From positions 124,001 to 188,000 of the forward strand of contig NHZP01000068.1 of NCBI GenBank assembly GCA_003313425.1: DNA of 64,000 nucleotides. The letters run 5' to 3'. Every line of letters starts with the position of its first letter. Position 1 is the stretch's first letter. The translations under genes were made by a program, and so were the position numbers. A model generated the notes under the pieces. It saw only the letters and a program-made list of their open reading frames with translations, was not told where the DNA came from and ran no database searches. The DNA comes from Pseudopyrenochaeta lycopersici (taxonomy: Eukaryota; Ascomycota; Dothideomycetes; Pleosporales; Pseudopyrenochaetaceae). Positions 12,180 to 22,300 of this stretch are shown one piece after another.

Positions 12180-12454
12180 GCACACACAGTTTCCCTAAAC
12201 AAGTGTATTTAGCACATTTTAAGTTTAAATTTAGTATAATGTAATAAATAATATTATCCCTGAAATACTTATCGCAAGCAAACTTAGCAATAGTTTTAGC
12301 GCGGAGGATTTTGTTGTAAAGACGCAGATTACGAATCTGGGACTTAGACGATATTTTGTCTTATATTACTACAGACGCGGGGTACGCCGCCTTTAAGCTG
12401 ATCTAGCTACACATCACGTAATTCGAGACAAATCCTAAAGAAGGAGAGGGATAG

Positions 12455-12816
12455 TGTTAGGATCTAGAATCCTAGATAAGGAGGGAGAGCCTTAGGTACT
12501 GACAGCTAGTCAAGAAGCGCCAGTGTTCCACTCTGTCACGCGTTACATAACCGCTCGCTCCGCTAAGGACGAGCGCGTTATATATATAGATTACCATAAT
12601 AAACCCTTATAGCTTATTGTGTTTAACTTAATATTATACTCTACAGTATAGTAATAGCAATACTGATTATTCTTAACCCTCAGTACTCTTTACAGAAGCA
12701 CCCTCTTACTGTCTTAGTATTGAACCCCCTCCTGTCTAGTCCCTCACTCTATCCTGGAGAACTAACTTTGCAGTCTCATTGGTTATCCTCACCGATAGCC
12801 TATAAGATTCCTCACA
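12455..12816 (+). repeat. gypsy 3' LTR (362 bp)
   Basis: Starts TGTTAGGATC and ends ATTCCTCACA, followed at once by the CCCTG duplication. It lacks the 31-bp GC-rich insert of the left LTR. Mutated positions differ from the left LTR, showing independent RIP hits on both copies. Confidence 0.92.
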
Positions 12817-12839
12817 CCCTGCTTCCCTAACTCTAAGGG

Positions 12840-13060
12840 AGTTACTATTGCTGCCGCTGCCGCCCTCCTAGCCTGCGTTCTATAGTCTAGCGCGTCTTAA
12901 GCTCCTCTTAGGTATATTATAAATAATCTAAGTCCTATTAAAGTATATATTAATAATAGTAGTGTATAGCAGCTAACTCGTCGTCGCCCGCGCCTACTAC
13001 TACCTACTACTACTACTACTGCCGCCGCTACTACTACTACTACCCCTGCGCCTGTCCCTA
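12840..13060. repeat. CTA/GCC trinucleotide low-complexity tract
   Basis: Runs of CTA and GCC/GCT triplets, densest at about 12990-13052. In the forward frame they would encode Thr/Ala-rich sequence and may be the N-terminal part of the Cys-rich frame that follows. Confidence 0.6.
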
Positions 13061-14190
13061 TCCTTAAGGATAGGGACGACGATAACTATAGTAGTAGGTT
13101 ACCGTAATTTAGTAATAGTAATAATAAGGAGGAGTTTAGGACACTCCTAACCTTTTTTTTACTATCCTCCTCCCCGCCGCCTACACCTGCGCTATAGCAG
13201 TTACTATTACCCTCGCCTCTTTAAGACAGGTACGTAGGTAGGGAGGAGGACGTTTTTAAAGATTAGTAGTTAGGTAGAGAGGAGGAGAAGTAAGAGGAGG
13301 AGTAGAAGGAGGAGATTACTCTCTATACTGTCCTTCTATTATAAGCTAACTTTATATATAACTTTGGTTCTATACTAATAATCTATAGGTTAGCTAGCAA
13401 TCTCTCTCTGGCTCCCTCTCTTGCCCCTGCGGTTCCTGCTAGTAGGCCTAGCACATTAGCTCTAGCTGATAGGCCTAGTTTATTTGCGTAGTTCTAATAG
13501 GCCTAGACAGCGCCAATTACAAGGCAGCTGTGGGCGTACGTCGTCGCGGGCTAGGCACTACTAACGTAGTAATAGTAACATTATGAGCCTAGTCGCTAGT
13601 ATTACACCAGCGATGCTAACTATAAAGCTCTGTTAATAACAGGGCGAGCTGTTACGAACTATATTAGTCGCATCATAGAGACTAAGTTAGGTAAGCAGCT
13701 CTTTAACAACTAACGTTGCTAGCAATGCTAGGTAAATAACAAGGAGTGCTAGGTCTATCGTGCTAACGCGTCCAAGCACGTGTTGCACGTCACTCTAATT
13801 TATGCTCGCTGTCGCCGTACACCCCGTAAAGGTAGTTATAGCAGGTTAACTAGGCAGCAGCGCAAGCGGAGTAACTATAATAACCCTCCGCTATACTTTA
13901 AGTAACTAGCTCCTAAGTAGTTATCTTAGGTTAGTAATAGTATTATTAGTAACGTTGTTAGAAGGTGTAGTAGTGTAATCTATTATTCTTTGCAGCGTTA
14001 GTTTTTAACCTACCCTAGTTAGTTAGAGTAGCTGTATAGCGAAATAAGCTAGGTGTTAGTAATAGGCTTGCGTTGTAAGTTCGCAGTAAGCCTACTACAG
14101 CAGGTCTGTCTACAGGCGTGTAGAGGGCTTATGCGGGACTAGAGAGTTTAGTTATATACCTAAATTAAAGGATATAATAAAACTATTCTT
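13061..14190 (+). pseudogene. Cys-rich protein relic of the 17 kb element, family not recognised
   Basis: Forward coding-like sequence with RIP-type stops. An early Glu-rich stretch (about 13230-13310) is followed by a block near 13710-13850 with a C-x2-C-x6-C spacing after mutation and a basic tail (YARCRRTPRKG, QQRKRS). A zinc-binding, possibly DNA-binding module is a reasonable guess. The frame appears to continue to about 14180 (QVCLQACRGLMRDQR). The 5' end is unclear and at least one frame change is needed to join the acidic and Cys-rich parts. It lies between the nested gypsy element and minisatellite cluster C, so I take it as cargo of the 17 kb element. Confidence 0.35.
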
Positions 14191-14329
14191 CTACTCTTTT
14201 ATAATATCTTATAACTAATAATAAAATATACTAATATTAATAAGCTGTAAGCGAGAGAGAGAGAGAGAAAGGCGCTAAGAGTAAAGAGAGTCTTATATTT
14301 ACTAGCGAGCCTTAGCATAATTCTTAGCT

Positions 14330-14790
14330 AGTAAGAACTCCTAGAAACTTCTACTAACTCCTGCAAACTCCTAAGCTAATTAGTAAGATTAACAGAGTTA
14401 TAGTTAGACTAGCAGTGCTAGTTATCCTGCTAACCCTAAGGCTAATAGAAGGTAGCCTAGCCTAAGCTTATCTAGACTCCTGCTAACTCTAAGGCTGATA
14501 GAAGGTAACCTAGCCTAAGCTTATCTAGACTCCTAGCAACTTCTGTAAACTCCTGTAAACTCCTAAGCTAACTAGTAATATTAGCAGGGTTATAGTTAAA
14601 CTAGTAGTGCTAGTTATCCTGCTAACTCTAAGGCTAATAGAAGATAGCCCAGCCTAGGCTTATCTAGACTCCTAGTAACTCCTGTAAACTTCTGCAAACT
14701 CCTATAAACTCTTAAGCTAATTAGTAATATTAGCAGGGTTATAGTTAAACTAGCAGTGCTAGTTATCCTGCAACCTTATAGAGACCCTAG
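14330..14790 (+). repeat. minisatellite cluster C (CTCC orientation)
   Basis: Repeats of ACTCCTGCAA-type units, interleaved with a longer block (AATATTAGCAGGGTTATAG followed by TAGTTATCCTGC) that occurs three to four times. Same orientation as cluster A. Confidence 0.85.
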
Positions 14791-14849
14791 CGAGACTTAA
14801 TCCTATTCTACTAGGTTAAGAGTCTTAACTATTTACATAAGAGTATAAT

Positions 14850-17800
14850 TAAGTACAACGTTGTTAACAACGTTATATCTACTATGCAAAGCTTCTGTAA
14901 ATACACTAATATTAATAAATATATCCTCCTCTTTATCTATTATAGGCAGTCGTAGTAGTATAAGTACCTAGTTAATATACTAGCGATTAAACTAGTAAAC
15001 TCTCTCCTCTAGTACTTCTATCCTAAGGCTATAGATATTATATAACTTAAATATTATAGACGAAGTAAGGTTAAGGGCCTCTCGCGTAGTAGCGTAACCT
15101 AAAGTATAGACTGTCTAAGCTAGGAGAAACATGTCTAAAATAGCTAAAGCTAAGGAATAAGATAATAACATAGCTTTGCTATAAAGGTCTTTAAAATAAG
15201 TACAGAGACTGCAGAGCTATATGCTATATAAGGCTGTCTACTAAAAGGTAATCTTAATATTATACGTAGAGTTCTTTACGTTCTAAAGATTAATTTTGCA
15301 GTTGCAGTTAAGATACTCTAATAATAAGTTAATAGGTTTGAAGGTTATATCGCGCCTAACCTAGTTAACTAAACTAGATAACAGTATCGCTTGCTGTAAC
15401 TCTAGTGTATTAGCTGCTAATAGCTGCTACTAATAATATAATATCTCACGCCCGTAGTTATACTAAGCAGCACTAAAGAATATAATAATTAATAGGTTAA
15501 CTATTCGTTAGAGTAACCCTATATTACTACGTTTAACAGCCTATTAAACAGTAAAGAATAGCTTAGCTTCTTAGAGAAAGCGTGTTATCGTCTAGAAGTC
15601 TGTGTCTGCAATTAGATCTAACTAGGTAGCCTACGTAAAGACACTCTGTCTAATCTCTTTAACTATACTAAGGAATTACGTAGCTAAGAGCGACTAAATA
15701 GCTGTACTTATAGGCTCTATGCGACCTATGCTATCTGTGTCTCTGTCTAGTACGCCTATACGTCGCATACTAGCATAAAACATAGCTGCAATCCTTAAGG
15801 TAAACTCTTGTGCGACGATAGGTTCTATAAGGTAGTACTTAATGCTGTTTTAATCTGTCTAGGAGCAGCCCTAGTAAGTAGCGTCTCTAGAGATACAGTG
15901 TATATTAGACTTACTTTAGAGTATAGGTGCCTAGTGCGTTCAAACAAGGGTATTTAACAGGTTTATCTAGATATAAAACTAAGTAGGAACAGCCTCTAAC
16001 TACTGCCTACGGTCATACGCACGACTAGCACGACGTTACTCCTCTTTAACTGCACAAATATAGTACGTAGTAAGCTAGTTACTATAGATAAAGAACAGGC
16101 AACTAGAGAAATTATTAAAGATGTTAAGTTAACTAGACGCCTCTAGGTATAATTATTATAGAAAAATACTATTATAAACTGCGTACGTTCCTTTAATAGT
16201 ACCCTTATCTACTATAATACCTGTAAACTAGAAAAACTTAGTCTTATAGGGAGGAAGTCTCTCTATTATAAGAAACTCTAGGTACTAAGACTCTTACTCT
16301 CCTAAAAATACTTAGAATATAGCAGCTTTATATAGCCGCTTAATAGCGTCTGTAATAAGACTCCGCGATATCTAGGGCCTAATCTTATTAGATCTAGTTA
16401 TACCTAGACTAAGAATAATATCTTATAAGCCTAAGAGTACAGTTAGATTATATATGCTTAAAGTAAGCCTAGTTATAGGTATATTATCGCAGATAATATA
16501 TACAGTAGTTATAAAAGAGTAGTATATAGGAGTGTAGCTAGCTTGTTTATACCGTTTTTAATCTATAAAATTAATATTATTATACGCAATAACAGCCTAA
16601 AGGTTGTGCGCTTACTTTAATAATTTACTCTATCTACTATTAGCACCCTAACTAGTATAGGAGTTAGTAGGAGTTAGCAGGAGTTTATAGGAGTTTATAG
16701 GAGTTTATAAGAGTTAACTAGAGTTATAAAAGTTTAGATAGGCCTAGGAGCTTACAGGAGTTTACAGGAGTTTATAAGAGTTAGTAAGAGTTTAGATAGG
16801 CCTAAGAGCTTATAAAAGTTTATAAGAGTTTATAAGAGTTAGTAAGAGTTAGTAAGAGTTTAGATAGGCCTAGGAGCTTACAGGAGTTTACAAGAGTTTA
16901 TAAAAGTTAGTAAGAGTTTAGATAGGCCTAAGAGCTTAGAAGAGTTTATAAGAGTTTATTATATTAGTAGTAATAGTAGGGCTATAGGGTAGCTCTTATA
17001 AAGTACGTACTACCGCAAATTAAGCTACCTTCTATATAAGTGTGTTTACATAATAGTAGCTATAGTAGAGACTAAGGCTGTAGATGGTCTCTATAACACG
17101 CTAGTGTACGCTAGATCTAAGTAAGTACATATTAAGGTATAAAGACAGGGTGTTAGAGTTCTTCTAGGTCTAAGAGAAGCACACTATACTAGTAATAGTG
17201 TACATACGCTAGTAGATTACGTCCTACTTCTTAAAAGAAGCATATAATAGCTACTGCTAATAAGAATTACTAAGTAGTTATTAGAGGAGCGTATACTACG
17301 TTAGCGCTGTTACTTTTATAACCCTAGCTACCTATATAAAGTTAAGCTAATCTAGGCTTATATTAAGCTTAAACTTTAAGAATAGCAACGTTAATATAAG
17401 CCTATCTAACTTAAGTATATAATAGCTACTTATAGATTTATCTTAGTATATATTATAAGACTGTAGGACTCTTAGGGTTCGGCTTAGAGCAGCGCGTCGG
17501 TCTATCTATCTGTAATATTAACGTATGCGAGGAAGGTTAAAATCTCCCCCGTCTACGCCTACCTATACCTCTATAAAGTCTTTAAATAACTACTATAGGG
17601 ACTATAACGTTTTAACAACAGCTTTAATCTTATGCTGTTTAGATATCCTAACGTAAGAAGTACTCTCGCCGTCGTAGTTACTCTCGTAGTTGTCTACGTC
17701 CTCTATAAGTTTATCTCTATCTAACTTAGTATTATAGTATTACCTGCACAGGATAGGTAACAGGCTAGGGCTCCTAGCGTTACTAGAACTCGGCGATATA

Positions 17801-17880
17801 AGTATAGAGGGGGGTTTAGACAGCAGGCTAGAGGGGGTAGATAGTAATAACAGTAGTAAGGGTACAACAGTAGTATGCAT
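14850..17880 (-). pseudogene. large minus-strand relic resembling fungal DUF6589 proteins
   Basis: Reading from about 17880 down to 14850, the minus strand gives long protein-like stretches with TAG/TAA at RIP-type positions. Upstream part, about 17720-16970: segments such as DGGDFNLPRIR and a block with the S-N-x-L...R-R-V-I-E pattern I associate with the DUF6589 family. Downstream part, about 15950-14900: EFTLRIAAMFYASMRRIG, then a segment with LYYQQQLLAANTLELQ and DITFKPINLLLEQLN. The family is widespread and multicopy in fungi and of unknown function; an association with mobile elements is my inference. Minisatellite cluster D interrupts the frame. Family assignment is from memory and moderate; other strand readings are clearly less protein-like. 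Confidence 0.5.
16660..16960 (-). repeat. minisatellite cluster D (GGAG orientation), inside the DUF6589-like frame
   Basis: Units such as AGGAGTTTATAGG and AAGAGTTAGT grouped into blocks ending in AGATAGGCCTAGGAG. Reverse orientation to cluster C. The flanking protein-like sequence continues on both sides on the minus strand, so the cluster splits the gene or fills an intron. Confidence 0.8.
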
Positions 17881-18019
17881 TAATAAGTAAGTTAATTCTA
17901 ACATATTTAATTCCGTGCTATTAATTACGCGTAATTATAAAAGTGTTAAAGGTTATAGTAGTTATAAAGTACTAGGTAGAACACAGGCGTATACAGCCTT
18001 ATACAACAGAGTTAAGCTC

Positions 18020-18215
18020 GCTCACAAGCCTGTCCTATTTTTCCTTAGACGCTCTGGCGAGCTTTGCCTTGCTGGCGGCGACTTACCCTCTAATTAGCCT
18101 AGGAGTTCTCAGGAGTTCCTAGGAGTTCTTAGGAGTTCTTAGGAGTTCCTTAGCGTGCTTAAATTAGGTATAGGCAGTAATCAAAGCTTGCCAGAGTGTC
18201 TGATTTATGAGATAA
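18020..18215 (-). repeat. right terminal inverted repeat of the 17 kb element
   Basis: Reads GTCTGATTTATGAGATAA to its last base at 18215, the inverted match of the left end. A small run of AGGAGTTCTT units at 18100-18160 lies inside the arm, the mirror of the CTCC units in the left arm. Confidence 0.75.
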
Positions 18216-18223
18216 CCTTGGCC
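18216..18223. repeat. 8-bp target-site duplication, right copy
   Basis: CCTTGGCC, identical to 1084-1091. Confidence 0.85.
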
Positions 18224-18610
18224 TGCGACAGAAGTGCATGTGAGTAAGCAGCAAAACCACGTAATTTAAAAGCAAGTCCCACGTGATTTATGGAAAAAAT
18301 CCACGTGATTTAATGGAGCCAAGAGTTGCCGTTTTAGGCGAGTTTTTAGGGCGGGGCAAGAAGCCTTTCGTCTCTTCGTTCCTCAAGGCAAAGGGAGGCA
18401 GGCCCGTCACAGCGACTGCGCGAAACGGTCTTATGTTTCTAGCATTGCGCACTTCCGCACCTGTTGGCTACAATCGTTTCTGAAGTGAGCGATCCCATTA
18501 CGATCGGGACGATTGCCCCTTCCTCAAAATGCAGCCTGCGGAAGTTTGATCGCTGCCTCGGCCTACCCTTACATCTCTTCACGATGCCATCGAGTGCGGA
18601 CGTTCATGGC

Positions 18611-18636
18611 GTGTGTGTGTGTGTGTGAGAGAGAGA
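18611..18636. repeat. GT/GA dinucleotide microsatellite
   Basis: Eight GT units followed by about five GA units. Confidence 0.9.
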
Positions 18637-18850
18637 GTTCTGTTATGGCCATGCACCCTGAGGGTATGGGCCGTTACGAAGCGCTAGCTAATACATCCTT
18701 CCTGCTCCTCGCTTTCTCCATTTCAGGAGCCAACCGTGAGTCCTGCTCATCCCTTGTCTAACACCATGCTCAGGACGTTCATGGCAGCCGTCCTCACTGC
18801 TAACGTCACCAAACGTGTTGGTCCACTTCTCCAGATATACACCACCCTCC

Positions 18851-18933
18851 CATGAGCGGGTTTGTAGCGCGTGTCCGTCCGTTTCCATACAAATTCTGCC
18901 TGTGCGGTGGCTCACGCTACAAACCCGCTCATG
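18851..18933. repeat. perfect 19-bp inverted repeat with 45-nt loop
   Basis: CATGAGCGGGTTTGTAGCG at 18851-18869 is exactly complementary to 18915-18933. It could form a hairpin or be the remains of a small fold-back element; no target duplication was found. It lies about 410 bp upstream of the NLR start codon. Confidence 0.8.
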
Positions 18934-19141
18934 AGAGGGCCTTGCACACAGTAAGCATATTCAGTCTGTTCACTTGCGAATTCGCCTTCAGCCGCAGCCT
19001 GACCGCTGCGTGTTAACATTGCCGCGCCACACTAACTTAGTTTTATTTAGTCAAAATATCTCATATCATCGCATAGCCAATCCTCCTGCCAAGCCACTAA
19101 ACGCGCCCTATAATTCTGGCGCTTACCACTAGCCGACATTT

Positions 19142-19202
19142 GATTGGTGCGGACTCTTACCCGCGTTCAACTTTGCTTTTTCAATGCTCGGCCTCTTTAT
19201 AT
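19142..19202 (+). promoter_or_regulatory. possible core promoter of the NLR gene
   Basis: An inverted CCAAT pentamer (ATTGG, 19143-19147) is followed about 50 nt later by TTTATATC (about 19197-19204), a TATA-like element. The start codon at 19342 would leave a 5' leader of roughly 100 nt. Based on motif spacing only. Confidence 0.3.
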
Positions 19203-19341
19203 CGTCTTGTGCTCTAGTGCACAGCCCCGGGCCTGACTGTTGCTCTAGCAAGTCTAAAGCATCCTCACCCACAAAATTGTCATTTTCTCTTACTGACTTC
19301 AGAATGGTATTTTATTGTTTGTCTTTGATATCGACCAAGCA

Positions 19342-22300
19342 ATGCGTCTCCTGAAGCGCAGCGACAACGGCGCGCTCAGCCTGACCGGAAACCTTGCTGA
19401 TGATGATATGCCCAAGAGGTACGCTATACTCTCGCATACATGGATCCAAGGAGAGGAAGTTACGTTCCAGGAATTCGCGGAAGGGACTGGAAAAGACAAA
19501 GCGGGCTACAAGAAGATTCAATTTTGTGGAGAGCAAGCTGCTCACGATGACTTACATTACTTCTGGGTGGATACTTGCTGTATCGACAAATCAAACGGTA
19601 TCGAGCTTCAGCACGCGCTAAACTCCATGTTTCGCTGGTATCGTAATGCAGCCAAGTGCTACGTGTACTTATCAGATGTTTCTACGCACAATGGAACAGA
19701 CAGTCAGTCCTCTTGCGCTTCGTGGGAAACGGCTTTTCGACACAGCAGATGGTTTACTCGGGGCTGGACACTGCAAGAACTCATTGCTCCCCCATCGATC
19801 GATTTTTACTCTGAGCAAGGTACCTGGTTAGGGGATAGGAAATCACTGGAGCGACAAATCTGCGAGATAACGAGGATTCCTACCAGCGCTCTGCGAGGAA
19901 GTTCTTTGTCTGGTTTCAGCACTACTGAGCGAATGTTATGGGCAGAAAAACGTCAGACTAAGTACGTTGAAGACAAGGCATACTCTTTACAGGGAATCTT
20001 TGATGTCTGCATACCAGTGCTCTACGGTGAGGGAAGAGAGAAGGCGTTTGCCCGTCTTCATGAGGCAATTGGAAGAGGTATTTTGGGTAAGCTGAGAACT
20101 GCAAAGATATATTCGAGTGAAAGCAAAGTATTAACAGAATAAGGGCCTGACCACGAAAAGTTTTCAGTCACGTTTAGCCTCTCCGATGTCGTCGAAACTG
20201 AACAGTTTGTGGCAAGAGAGAAAGAGCTTGCGGAATTACATACAGCACTTGATGGTAACGGCAGCCGTCGTATCACTGTTCTTCATGGGTTAGGAGGAAT
20301 AGGAAAAACTCAGCTTACAATTGCATACGCCAAGCGGCATAAAGACAACTACTCGGCTATTTTATGGCTAAACATTAAGGATGATGATTCTCTGAAGCAG
20401 AGCTTTGCCAAAGTCGCGAGACAAATACTACGGGAACACCCCTCAGCTAGTCCACTAAGCAGTGTGGATATCAGAGATAACCTTGACGAGGTGGTTAATG
20501 CTGTCAAGTCGTGGCTGAGCCTTCCCAAGAACACGCGATGGCTGATTATCTACGATAACTACGACAATCCAAAAGTTCCCGGCAATAAGGATTATACAGC
20601 ACTAGATATCCGTCAATATCTACCCGAATCATACCAAGGTTCAGTTATCATCACTACTCGATCATCACAGGTCAGAATCGGTCACCGAATGCAAGTCAAA
20701 AAGCTGGAAGATGTAAACGACTGCCTTATGATCCTGGCCAACGCGTCGAGGAGAGAAGTGTCAGAAAATGGTAAGGATCTTTGTAACTGATGACCCATAT
20801 CTAACTTTACATAATAGATTCGGATGCGATAAGGCTTGTGGAAGAGTTAGATGGACTTCCCCTCGCATTAGCTACAGCTGGCGCATACCTAGATCAAGCA
20901 ACAGCGACCAGTTTTTCAGACTACCTTCGTCTATACAAAGCATCGTGGCTAAAGCTCCAGATGACGAGTCCGGAGCTGAGCTCGTATGAAGACCGAATGC
21001 TGTACTCTACATGGCAGATTTCGTTTGACCATGTCAGGCAACAGAATGAACTTTCGGCTAAGCTCCTTCAGCTGTGGGCATACTTTGATAATCAGGATGT
21101 TTGGCTGGAGCTTCTTCAACATAGCGATTCAGAGGATCCAGGGTGGGTATATGATCTTACAGAAGACGAACTGTGTTTCAATAATGCAATTGGAGTGTTA
21201 CGTAACCATGGATTGGTTGAGGCGAGCACATCGTCGCAAGAACTGATTGAATCAAGGGGATACAGCCTGCATGGATGCGTGCATGCGTGGACAATCCATG
21301 TTTTGAACCAAGCGCGGGATTACAAAATGGCGAAGCTAGCACTGAAGCTTGTAGCACGGCACATTCCTGGAAATGAAGCAGATCAGTGGTGGGTGACGCA
21401 ACGACGGCTCCTTCAGCATGCAGCTAGGTGTTCGCACATTGTAGACAATGGTATGGTTCCGGAGGATGGAATGGAATGGGCATTCTTCAACCTGGGCAAC
21501 CTCTACAGGAACCAAGACAAGCTGGACGAGGCGGAGAAGATGTACATGCGGGCTCTGCAAGGCAAGGAGGAGGCACTTGGACCGAAGCACATATCGACGC
21601 TCGATACAATCAACAACCTAGGCAACCTCTACAGGGACCAAGGCAGGCTGGGCGAGGCGGAGAAGATGTATACACGGGCGCTGCAAGGAAGAGAGGAGGC
21701 ACTTGGACTAACGCACATATCGACGCTCGATACGGTCAATAGTCTAGGTATGCTCTACGTGGACCAAGATAAGCTGGACGACGCAGAGAAAATGTACATA
21801 CAAGCGCTGCAAGGAAGGGAGGTGGTCCTTGGACCGAAGCACATATCGACGCTCGATACGATCAATAACCTGGGCCACCTCTACAAGAACCAGGACAAGC
21901 TGGACGAGGCAGAGAAGATGTACATGCGGGCTCTACAAGGCAAGGAGGAGGCACTTGGACCGAAGCACATATCGACGCTCCACACCGTTAATAAACTGGG
22001 CTACCTCTACAAACGCCAAGACAAGCTAGGCGACGCAGAGAAGATGTACATGCGAGCACTAGAAGGGTATGAGGAATCATTTGGACCGAAGCACACATCA
22101 ACGCTTGGTACGTTTGACAACCTAGGCCTTCTATTTAACGACCAAGGCAAGCTGGACGAGGCGGAGGAGATGTACATACGGGCGCTGCAGGGATACGAGG
22201 AGGTCCTTGGATCGAAGCACATATCGACGCTCAGCACGGTTAACAACCTGGGCTACCTCTACAGGAATAAAGACAAGCACGGTGAGGCGGAGAAGATGTA

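Larger units (their letters stand above)
5890..12816 (+). mobile_element. full-length Ty3/gypsy (chromovirus-type) LTR retrotransposon, RIP-inactivated
   Basis: A 6927-bp element with two LTRs beginning TGTTAGG and ending CA, flanked by a 5-bp duplication CCCTG. The internal order is gag with a CCHC-type knuckle, protease, reverse transcriptase, RNase H, integrase and chromodomain: the Ty3 order, with the chromodomain marking a chromovirus. All frames contain many TAG/TAA codons. The two LTRs differ almost only by CA/TA and TG/TA exchanges, the hallmark of RIP. A purine-rich tract at 12438-12454 precedes the right LTR and would serve as the plus-strand primer. The element is nested in the 17 kb TIR element. 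Confidence 0.95.
1092..18215. mobile_element. 17.1 kb terminal-inverted-repeat element carrying RecQ-like, Cys-rich and DUF6589-like relics
   Basis: The two ends are inverted copies: TTATCTCATAAATCAGAC reads inward from 1092 and, on the other strand, inward from 18215. An exact 8-bp direct repeat, CCTTGGCC, flanks both ends. Inside are a RecQ-like helicase relic (+), a Cys-rich relic (+), a long minus-strand relic resembling DUF6589, four minisatellite clusters and a nested gypsy element with its own target duplication. Without the gypsy insertion the element is about 10.2 kb. Known superfamilies with 8-bp duplications include hAT and the Zisupton/KDZ group, but no canonical transposase of either was recognised. 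The DUF6589-like protein or an undetected frame may have been the recombinase. The terminal bases look little RIP-mutated while the interior is heavily mutated. Confidence 0.8.
18224..19080. other. upstream flank of the NLR gene, no gene recognised
   Basis: Balanced composition, no RIP signature. It holds two copies of CCACGTGATTTA (about 18271 and 18301) with a third, diverged copy just before them (CCACGTAATTTA, about 18256), a GT/GA microsatellite at 18611-18636 and a 19-bp inverted repeat at 18851-18933. Short open frames at 18283-18483, 18513-18761 and 18688-18915 have no family resemblance. Confidence 0.5.

Noticed and set aside
20140..20142. In-frame TAA between HET and NB-ARC domains, suggesting two genes or a pseudogene
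   Set aside because: A 57-nt GTAAGC...AAG intron with a branch-like TTAAC removes it and keeps the frame.
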